Shown here in pieces: positions 35,350 to 41,809 of a stretch of 64,000 bases of DNA (position 1 is its first letter; every line of letters begins with the position of its first letter). The stretch spans positions 124,001 through 188,000 of the forward strand of contig UWOR01000006.1 in assembly GCA_900604495.1 (NCBI GenBank). Reading direction: 5' to 3'. Made by a program: the position numbers and the translations under genes. Origin of the DNA: Desulfovibrio sp. Marseille-P6017 (lineage in GTDB: Bacteria > Bacillota_A > Clostridia > Peptostreptococcales > Peptostreptococcaceae). The notes beneath the pieces are model-generated. The model was given only the letters and a program-made list of their open reading frames with translations. It made no database searches and had not been told where the DNA came from.

Positions 35350-35598
35350 CTATTTTTCTATTTGCTTTGATAAATTTTCATTGATTTTATATAATAACTC
35401 TAACATTTCTCCAAACCCATATATTATTAATGCAGTTATAATAGAGCCACTTATTATAAATACATACTTTAATATTAATTCAAAGTTTTTTGATGTTAGC
35501 ATCCATCTTAAATCCATTGAAAATGTATAAAGTCCAAGTATAACTCCTACAAATCCAATTATAATTGATACTACTTTAAGAATTTTATCTATTTTCAT
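35350..35598 (-). CDS. two-helix membrane protein of unknown function, 82 residues
   Basis: AGGAGAC precedes the ATG. The protein has two clear membrane helices (about 9-27 and 44-64) and a charged C-terminal amphipathic end (LLYKINENLSKQIEK). Size and layout resemble holin-like or small phage membrane proteins, which would fit the adjacent endolysin remnant, but no family motif is visible. Confidence 0.6.
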   Translation of the reverse strand: MKIDKILKVVSIIIGFVGVILGLYTFSMDLRWMLTSKNFELILKYVFIISGSIITALIIYGFGEMLELLYKINENLSKQIEK

Positions 35599-35637
35599 AA
35601 AAAATGTCTCCTTTTCTTTTAGTAAAAGGTAAAAGAT

Positions 35638-35678
35638 GGTTAATACTCATTTTAGAGTCCTAAAAACGAGTATTAACT
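35638..35678 (-). terminator. hairpin upstream of the 82-residue membrane protein gene
   Basis: Arms GGTTAATACTC / GAGTATTAAC with a loop of about 19 bases. It may end the transcript of the secreted protein gene at 35907. The stretch 35679-35906 holds no gene. Confidence 0.5.
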
Positions 35679-35906
35679 ATACAAGGATATTTTACCAATT
35701 ATTTCTAATATTTTGAGTTATTTATTGATGACTAATGTATCTTAAAAATTCTTCAACAACATATGAAACAATTTATGATCTGAAAATTAAAATAATTTAA
35801 GTTTATATAAGTGCACACTTTACAACTTGGATTATTTAATTTTGATTAACGTTGTAAATATACAAAATAAGATTATATCATTATAGGTTAATAAGATATT
35901 TTGTAA

Positions 35907-36896
35907 TTACTTAAAATCTGGTTCTGTTATAGTAATGACACCTGTTTGATGGCTACTTTTAGAGAATTGTACTGTTTGGCTTAGTTTAACTATTAAATTA
36001 CCTTTTTTATTGGTAACAGTTATACCCGGTTTTACATTAAGCTCCCTAGATGGATATATTCCTTTATTAATAAATTCCCATCTGCCATATTTGCTTCCTT
36101 GTCTTGAATGATCAACAAATCCAAATCCTTTTATACTAAAAGACCAACTTTTAGGATTTGATAAACCTCCAAGACTAACACTTAATTTATCTCCATTAGT
36201 TTGAGCTCTTGGACCCCAGTCATGTAATATTTGGGTAGATTGATTTACATCCATTCTAACTACATGATTTTTTATTTCTCTATTTGAACGAGATAATAGC
36301 TGAGATGATTCTTCTACAGACCAAATTGATTGTGTATTTGAACTAGCACGATCCCTCTTCATAAGCACTGAAGTAGATAGACTTCCCTGTTGTTGCTTCG
36401 CTCCATTGATTGTAGCATAAAAATCCCATTTAAAACCTTCTGAATACATTCCATCTCCAGTAAGAGCTCTTGTTGTATTTCTTACATTGAATTCTTCTTT
36501 TTGTATTTTAGATATTGTATCGTTTATGTTTACCTCATCTGTATCAGCCATATGATAAGTGTATATATTTTGTCCATTTTCATTATCTAGTGATACTGCG
36601 AAAAGCTCATTACCCTGCTTATCTTCAAATAAGTTTGTCTCTATTGGTTTTCCATCATTATGAAAAATTATATTCTCATTACTTTTTGCATTAATTATAT
36701 TTAGAGAATCACCTTTGTATTCAATGCTTGATATAGGTGTTTCTTTAGATAAGACTTCGTTTTTATCTGTATATACCTGCAAGTTATCAACTTTAACCTC
36801 CTTATAGCCATCTGCATATGCATTTAGTGTACTTAAGTTCCCTAATAGTAAGCTACCTATTATAGCTCCGCAATAAATTTTTTTACTAAATTTCAT
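35907..36896 (-). CDS. secreted protein of unknown function, 329 residues
   Basis: GGAG precedes the ATG. A signal peptide (about 1-28, MKFSKKIYCGAIIGSLLLGN then AYADG) leads to a polar, beta-rich protein without Cys. An N-terminal region of about 110 residues is followed by a second region (from about 150, EGFKWDFYATINGAKQQQGS) rich in Ser/Asn and aromatic residues, ending in a beta-strand pattern (TVTNKKGNLIVKLSQTVQFS). I do not recognise it. It is the only intact gene among the secreted-protein genes of this region. Its upstream element is shared with the broken gene at 34020. Confidence 0.75.
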   Translation of the reverse strand: MKFSKKIYCGAIIGSLLLGNLSTLNAYADGYKEVKVDNLQVYTDKNEVLSKETPISSIEYKGDSLNIINAKSNENIIFHNDGKPIETNLFEDKQGNELFAVSLDNENGQNIYTYHMADTDEVNINDTISKIQKEEFNVRNTTRALTGDGMYSEGFKWDFYATINGAKQQQGSLSTSVLMKRDRASSNTQSIWSVEESSQLLSRSNREIKNHVVRMDVNQSTQILHDWGPRAQTNGDKLSVSLGGLSNPKSWSFSIKGFGFVDHSRQGSKYGRWEFINKGIYPSRELNVKPGITVTNKKGNLIVKLSQTVQFSKSSHQTGVITITEPDFK

Positions 36897-37008
36897 TCTA
36901 AATTCTCCTTTATTTTTTTGTTTTTATAATGATTCCCCCTAAAAATTATTAGTAGCAATTACCAGACTTCTTTTAAAAAGATATTATGAAAAGCTGAATT
37001 TGTAAATG

Positions 37009-37056
37009 GTTTTAACGTAATTGGTCGTTAAGTATGTAAAAATGGAATATTTTGTA
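37009..37056 (-). promoter_or_regulatory. 48-bp conserved upstream element, copy 2
   Basis: On the minus strand it matches 33891-33938 at 41 of 48 bases and ends in the dyad TTAACG-N8-CGTTAA. It lies 113 bases upstream of the secreted protein start at 36896. Confidence 0.65.
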
Positions 37057-37112
37057 GAAATTATAAAGCTACCAATTATATATTTTTTAGGAAAAGATAG
37101 TATATAAAATAC

Positions 37113-37286
37113 ATGTGCTCATTTGAAGTATTATTATTTGCAGAAGTAACTCAAAAATATAATCTAAAAGACTCTACTTTTAGAAAAGCTATTGCAACAG
37201 GCGAATTATTGGAAAATATTGATTGTAAAGAATTTGGTTGTGATTAGATTGTAAAAGAGTTAGTAATGGTAAGAAAACATCGAAAA
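37113..37286 (+). pseudogene. HTH_57-like helix-turn-helix protein with a premature stop
   Basis: The ATG at 37113 opens FEVLLFAEVTQKYNLKDSTF with RKAIATGELLENIDCKEFGC, the pattern of the small HTH proteins (FAEVxxxYxLxxSTLRKAI) found with toxin-antitoxin and phage genes. TAG at 37245 stands where the conserved Trp of the FGxxWIV motif is expected, and coding-like sequence follows. It is probably a decayed antitoxin-type regulator. Its 3' end runs into repeat copy A. Confidence 0.6.
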
Positions 37287-37300
37287 GTAAATTTCGATAT

Positions 37301-37486
37301 AATAAAAAGCACTCTATTAAAGAGTGCTTTTTCACGATTACAATCTTTTGAAAGATTCTAAGAGGTAGAGTCACAAACCCTACTTATAGATTCTTTATCA
37401 ATAACAAAGGGTTTGGAATATTATAGCATATTTAACTTGAATTTGTATACCATATTTGTATTTTTTTTAAACATAAAAATACAAAT
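37301..37486 (-). repeat. duplicated small-RNA-like unit, copy A
   Basis: 186 bases closely matching copy B at 37616-37806. On the minus strand it contains a TATAAT box (37420-37425), about 105 bases of non-coding sequence with internal hairpins, and a terminator AAAGCACTCT / AGAGTGCTTT. No open frame of note lies on this strand. The expected transcript is about 37412 to 37303. Confidence 0.7.
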
Positions 37487-37489
37487 GAT

Positions 37490-37573
37490 ATGAAAGAAGT
37501 TAATAATTTAAAATTAGAGTTAAAATTCTTAAATGAACAAACAGATTTATATACTAATCAATCTAAAATTTAA
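37490..37573 (+). CDS. possible 27-residue peptide between the repeat copies
   Basis: An ATG at 37490 opens MKEVNNLKLELKFLNEQTDL and seven more residues before TAA, directly followed by a strong terminator. The peptide is a charged helix, possibly the end of a larger lost protein. There is no ribosome site. Low confidence. Confidence 0.25.
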   Translation: MKEVNNLKLELKFLNEQTDLYTNQSKI

Positions 37574-37601
37574 AAAAGTGTCCCCGGGGGACACTTTTTT
37601 T
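37573..37601. terminator. GC-rich bidirectional terminator
   Basis: AAAAAAGTGTCCCC and its complement around a minimal loop, with A and T runs on both sides; it is among the most GC-rich stems in the window. Confidence 0.85.
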
Positions 37602-37615
37602 ATAGAAATAAATAA

Positions 37616-37806
37616 AATAAAAAGCACTCTATTAAAGAGTGCTTTTTCACGATTACAATCTTTTGAAAGATTCTAAGAGGTAGAGTCACAAACCCTACTT
37701 ATAGACTCTTTAGCGATAAACAAAGGGTATGATATATTATAGCATATTTAATTTTAATTTGTATATCATATTTGTATTTTTTTAAAAAAAACATAAAAAT
37801 ACAAAT
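37616..37806 (-). repeat. duplicated small-RNA-like unit, copy B
   Basis: 191 bases matching copy A. TATAAT box at 37736-37741, transcript expected from about 37728 to 37616, with the same terminator. The internal stem AGAGTC / GACTCT pairs perfectly here and has one mismatch in copy A. Sequence 37807-37960 to its right has three TATCAACA words and no gene. Confidence 0.7.
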
Positions 37807-37962
37807 AACATAAAATTTATTATTTTATGTCGATATTGAAATTTAAACATTATATATGATTTTAGAACTGACATTACCAGTACATAACGATATCAACAGG
37901 GTTACTAACATAAATTAGCAAGTTATCAACATATTACTTGTAATTATCAACAATAAAAATAA

Positions 37963-38085
37963 AAGGTAGCCAAGTTGGGAATGGCTACCTTTTTATGTTA
38001 GTTAAGCACTAATAAAGCTCTTACAATTCACCTCATGTAAGTTTGGGTCGATAAGTTCTCGAAGGATTAAATCCCTTTTTTATAT
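37963..38085 (-). ncRNA. candidate small RNA downstream of the amidase gene
   Basis: A TATAAT box near 38086-38091 on the minus strand is followed by about 95 bases rich in hairpin potential (including TTCGAGAACTTATCGACCC) and a terminator AAAAGGTAGCCA / TGGCTACCTTTTT at 37963-37995. No open frame is seen. Prophages of clostridia often carry small RNAs here, some as type I antitoxins, but I see no matching toxin peptide. Confidence 0.5.
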
Positions 38086-38167
38086 TATATCATTGATATT
38101 TATTTTTCATCAGATACGTTTAAATAAAAGTAAAAAGCCTTTATTTTTCCTTGTATGTATATTGTAT

Positions 38168-38974
38168 CTATTTATATTTTCTACCTTCATTTTTACCGTT
38201 ATCTAAATAATGCTTTTCTGCAGATAGACTTGAATTATTATTTACTGCTAACAATACATCTTCATATGCGAATAAATAATCTATATCATTATTATATACT
38301 CTTCCTTCTTTAGCACCAAATTCTTTATAATGATCAAGTGGCTTAAATGTAGATTTATGCATACACTCAAGCAACACGTCCTTATATAATTTTAAATATG
38401 TTATTGGATTAAAATCACCAGGTAACTCTTGTATCGTTTTATTTGCTAAACCTTCTGCTATAAGCCTACATATTTTATCAAAATTTTCTTGGTATACTCT
38501 AACATCATCTTTATCATCTACAAAGCACACTTCGATAAGTATTGCAGGATAAGAAGTATACTTAAGCCAATATAGATTTGGTTTATCATTTCTAGCCCCT
38601 GTACTTCTTTTTCTAAATAATTCATTTAACTTATTATTGACTCTTACTGCAAATATTTTGCCATTTTCACTTCGATAATAAGTTTCTGTTCCAGCTTGTT
38701 CATCATTTGCATCTTTGCTTCCTGCGTTAAAATGTATTTGTACGACGCAATCAAATTCACCTTTTGAGTTAGCTAATTTAACTTGATCATTAAGGTATGA
38801 AGAAGTTGTTGGCTTATCCAATTTTAAATATGTAGCATTTTGACCTAATTTATGTAAATAATCAACTACTACTGGTCCAACTCTTCTAGTTTCTGTACTT
38901 TCATTTATAATTCCTACTGCTCCACTACCTAGATACCCATTATCTGAATGCCCTGCCATTATTAAAAAATTCAT
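38168..38974 (-). CDS. phage endolysin, N-acetylmuramoyl-L-alanine amidase (Amidase_3)
   Basis: Residues 1-175 are a zinc amidase with His9 (AGHSD), Glu25, His81 (VQIHFNAGS) and catalytic Glu148 (ILIEVCFVDD). Residues 185-268 hold two copies of a roughly 40-residue module of the form Y-x-DVLL...HY-x-G-x-EGR (one at 189-228, one at 229-268), a probable cell-wall-binding part. It cuts the amide bond between muramic acid and alanine for lysis. It follows the holin gene after two bases and is the last late gene. Confidence 0.93.
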   Translation of the reverse strand: MNFLIMAGHSDNGYLGSGAVGIINESTETRRVGPVVVDYLHKLGQNATYLKLDKPTTSSYLNDQVKLANSKGEFDCVVQIHFNAGSKDANDEQAGTETYYRSENGKIFAVRVNNKLNELFRKRSTGARNDKPNLYWLKYTSYPAILIEVCFVDDKDDVRVYQENFDKICRLIAEGLANKTIQELPGDFNPITYLKLYKDVLLECMHKSTFKPLDHYKEFGAKEGRVYNNDIDYLFAYEDVLLAVNNNSSLSAEKHYLDNGKNEGRKYK

Positions 38975-38976
38975 AA

Positions 38977-39243
38977 TTACTCTACCTCCTTATTTAATAC
39001 ATTTAAACTATCATTTATACCTTTTGTTGTAGGATCTAAAATTGCATTATAAACACTTATAACAACTAATCCTAATACATATGGATTAGAAAAAGCACCT
39101 AGCAATAAATCACCAAGTGCTTTCCACGTTGTTAAATCTTGTACTGTTAAGTTTGCATAGGCTAATATAGGAACTAATACACTCATTCCTAATTGTGCTA
39201 CAAATAAAGGGTTCTTAAATCTTACTTTCCAGTTTATTTTCAT
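38977..39243 (-). CDS. phage holin (phi LC3 family)
   Basis: The 88 residues match the phi-LC3-type holin pattern: MKINWKVRFKNPLFVAQLGM, two membrane helices (about 13-31 and 48-66), and DPTTKGINDSLNVLNKE at the end. It opens the membrane for the amidase encoded directly downstream. Confidence 0.88.
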   Translation of the reverse strand: MKINWKVRFKNPLFVAQLGMSVLVPILAYANLTVQDLTTWKALGDLLLGAFSNPYVLGLVVISVYNAILDPTTKGINDSLNVLNKEVE

Positions 39244-39256
39244 AAATTACCTTCCT

Positions 39257-39481
39257 TTAAAATTTTATTAAAAGAGCAATAACAGAACTAATTAAAGCAC
39301 CTGCTATTGCTCTCCATAACCATGTATTACTATTTTCTAAGTCAGATATTCTATTATTTGCTACTTTTATTTTTTCTTCTATAATTTCATTCTTCAATTC
39401 ATGATTTTTATTTATATTCTCTAAGAGAACTTCAATTCTAATTAGACGTTCTCTAACTTCTTGTGAAGTGTCTTCAGCCAT
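39257..39481 (-). CDS. haemolysin XhlA-type membrane-associated protein
   Basis: The ATG at 39481 follows AAAGGAG by six bases; an in-frame start seven codons earlier has no such site. The 74 residues form an amphipathic coiled-coil helix (VRERLIRIEVLLENINKNHE) and a C-terminal membrane helix (WLWRAIAGALISSVIALLI). This is the XhlA layout. It assists the holin in lysis. Confidence 0.85.
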   Translation of the reverse strand: MAEDTSQEVRERLIRIEVLLENINKNHELKNEIIEEKIKVANNRISDLENSNTWLWRAIAGALISSVIALLIKF

Positions 39482-39503
39482 AACAATCTCCTTTATATAC
39501 AAT

Positions 39504-39539
39504 AAAAAAGAACTTAATTACTCACCTGTAACAAGTTCT
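39504..39539 (-). terminator. terminator at the end of the BppU gene
   Basis: Arms AGAACTTG and AAGTTCT with six T residues on the minus strand, overlapping the BppU stop codon. It may separate tail genes from the lysis genes. Confidence 0.65.
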
Positions 39540-41544
39540 ACTTTTCTAATTTATTTAATATATCTTGTACTTCTTTTCTATATCTCGCAGGAACATCCTC
39601 TATTGTTTTAAGTCCTCTTATAACCATAGCTACGTACATATCTACCATTTTACTCATCGTCCTTTCGTTATTAATTACTTGTGGTATTGATTCTAATATA
39701 GGTTCTAACATCGTATACATTTCATCAGTCGCTAAAAGTGATATATTTATCAAATCATCTTGAACTTGATTTGTTTCTTGTAAACCATATACGTTAGGTA
39801 TTCCATTAGTATAGCTAGCAGCCATAGACTGAACTGGAACTACACTCTTAACGCTTACAGTTGCATTATTGGGTATTTCTAGTAATAACCTATCTGTATC
39901 TATTGTTTCATAATAAGGTTCTGCTAACTCTAGGATTAGATTATATTCAATGTTATTATCCCTCATATATGTTTTTAGTTCATCAACTGTAGAACCATAT
40001 TGTTTCGGCAACCATAGTGTTAGACCTCCATAAGGTTTAGTGCCATCCAGTCTGACATGAAATATATCATCAGAATTGTTTTGAATATATGGTATTTTAT
40101 CACAACATCCTTCACCATTTGGTTTAAACTTATAACCTGTCATTGCTAAACCATATTTATTATAATTAGGTAAATTATTATCATACATTCTTATATCATT
40201 GTTATGTGATAATAAATATCTACCCATCTTATGATAATGTTTTAGCTCACCATCAATGTAAACTATCTCATCACTTTTGTGTAGTGGTGAATTTAGATAT
40301 ATTGTTTTAGTTGAGTAATAATAAGGTTCGTGTGAACTTACTTGTGTTCCTTCCTCTATTTGAAGTTTATTTACCTTAACCGTATAAATTTTACTTTCCA
40401 ATGGTACAATGTTACCTGTTGTTATAGTTATATATTTATAATTAGTTAAGTCTATAGTTGTATTAAAGTTAAATTCTTTACCTCCGTTTTTTTGAATCAA
40501 ATAATTGTAGCTATCATTATGTGTATTTTTTGTATTTTCTATGTTGTGACATATTACTTTCAAATTATATTTATTACTATCTAAAGTAAAGTCGCCACTT
40601 AAAATGTATTGTCCTTTAAAACTAGATACATCAACATTTTTGTATATTATTGAACCTTTACTAACACCGCTTTGAGGTGATAATGAACCTGTTAAATCTA
40701 ATGTTTGAGTAACATCTTGCAACCCTAATAAATTCTTACCATTTATCACAACTTCACATTTATACTTACCTAAATTCTTTACACTTTCTTCACCGCTTTC
40801 AACCATTTCTTGTGTTACTTTACAGTTTTCAAAGGTAGACTGCATTTCTTCATTAACTAAAGTATTTCCAACTACTTTATCGATGGTAACAAGTCCTTCT
40901 TTACTACCCTCTAACTTTAAAGAATTTCCTTCACCCTCTATAGTTAACCTTCCATCTTTATTTTCATTAAATAAACCTTGTATATATACATCTTGAACTT
41001 TGTTCTTCTCCTCAATATCAAGAAGCCTTGAATCTTGTTCCTCATTTTTACTTTCAACTTGATCTATTCTATTCGTATTAGTGTTAAGTTCAGTTTGTAT
41101 GATCTCAAGCCTACTATTATATTCTTCTTTAAATTCTTTAATTAATCTTTCATGCTTTGCAATAAACCCCTCTACTTGTCCAGGTATTGTTGAGCCTTCT
41201 CCTATTTTAGAATCAATATTAAATAAGAAAGTAGCACTTGTTAGAATTCCATTAATATCTGATAACTCTAATTCTCCAAGTCCCTTTCCGCCTTCACTAA
41301 TTATATTCTTATCTAAATCTATTTTTATTGCATTTTCTAATACACTTATATTACTTTCCTGTAAGAAAACTTCTTTACCTATACTTACATAAAGCTTACA
41401 AGTATTACCTGTAGGATTGAATATATTCCCTTCTAAGTAAGTTGAGATAGTAATTAAAGCATTATCAAACTGCTTTATATTGAACTTAGGGAGAATATCT
41501 TTATTAGAGAAGTCTAAATTAAATTTAATATTTCGCTTAGCCAT
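39538..41544 (-). CDS. baseplate upper protein (BppU family) with XkdX-like C-terminus
   Basis: Residues 1-140 are a BppU N-terminal domain (IKFNLDFSNKDILPKFNIKQ) that docks to the baseplate. Residues 140-185 form a coiled coil (LEIIQTELNTNTNRIDQVES). The middle 400 residues are beta-rich, with a carbohydrate-binding look (SGDFTLDSNKYNLKV). The last 50 residues (MSKMVDMYVAMVIRGLKTIE, then VPARYRKEVQDIL) match the small XkdX protein, which is usually a separate gene. It is the likely receptor-binding protein. Its host specificity cannot be read. Confidence 0.85.
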   Translation of the reverse strand: MAKRNIKFNLDFSNKDILPKFNIKQFDNALITISTYLEGNIFNPTGNTCKLYVSIGKEVFLQESNISVLENAIKIDLDKNIISEGGKGLGELELSDINGILTSATFLFNIDSKIGEGSTIPGQVEGFIAKHERLIKEFKEEYNSRLEIIQTELNTNTNRIDQVESKNEEQDSRLLDIEEKNKVQDVYIQGLFNENKDGRLTIEGEGNSLKLEGSKEGLVTIDKVVGNTLVNEEMQSTFENCKVTQEMVESGEESVKNLGKYKCEVVINGKNLLGLQDVTQTLDLTGSLSPQSGVSKGSIIYKNVDVSSFKGQYILSGDFTLDSNKYNLKVICHNIENTKNTHNDSYNYLIQKNGGKEFNFNTTIDLTNYKYITITTGNIVPLESKIYTVKVNKLQIEEGTQVSSHEPYYYSTKTIYLNSPLHKSDEIVYIDGELKHYHKMGRYLLSHNNDIRMYDNNLPNYNKYGLAMTGYKFKPNGEGCCDKIPYIQNNSDDIFHVRLDGTKPYGGLTLWLPKQYGSTVDELKTYMRDNNIEYNLILELAEPYYETIDTDRLLLEIPNNATVSVKSVVPVQSMAASYTNGIPNVYGLQETNQVQDDLINISLLATDEMYTMLEPILESIPQVINNERTMSKMVDMYVAMVIRGLKTIEDVPARYRKEVQDILNKLEK

Positions 41545-41556
41545 TGAGTCACCTTC

Positions 41557-41796
41557 TTAAAATTTAAATTCTTTTAACCTTAATGTTTTACTGCTTAAAT
41601 CGACACAAAACATATCTTTATTATTAAGAATTTTATTATTATAATCTATTACTATAAAATCCCAAATAACATCATAATCTTCTTTATTATCACCGAATAG
41701 ATTCATATCTTGAATCCCTGTACAAAATGTCTGTATCTCTCCAGTTCTTTTAGAATAAAACAATGTCATCTTATTTTTATATTCTTCTAACTTCAT
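41557..41796 (-). CDS. phage protein of unknown function, 79 residues
   Basis: It lies between Tal and BppU with short gaps and a good ribosome site. The sequence (MKLEEYKNKMTLFYSKRTGE, ending SSKTLRLKEFKF) has no recognisable motif. The position suggests a small baseplate or tail-fibre accessory protein. Confidence 0.65.
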   Translation of the reverse strand: MKLEEYKNKMTLFYSKRTGEIQTFCTGIQDMNLFGDNKEDYDVIWDFIVIDYNNKILNNKDMFCVDLSSKTLRLKEFKF

Positions 41797-41809
41797 TTAA
41801 TATCACTCC

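Noticed and set aside
37189..37374. Minus-strand 61-residue open frame
   Set aside because: It spans the terminator and core of repeat copy A and has no ribosome site; more likely RNA.
37887..37955. TATCAACA words as DnaA boxes and a replication origin
   Set aside because: They differ from TTATCCACA and there is no AT-rich unwinding region tied to a replication gene; left as possible repressor sites.
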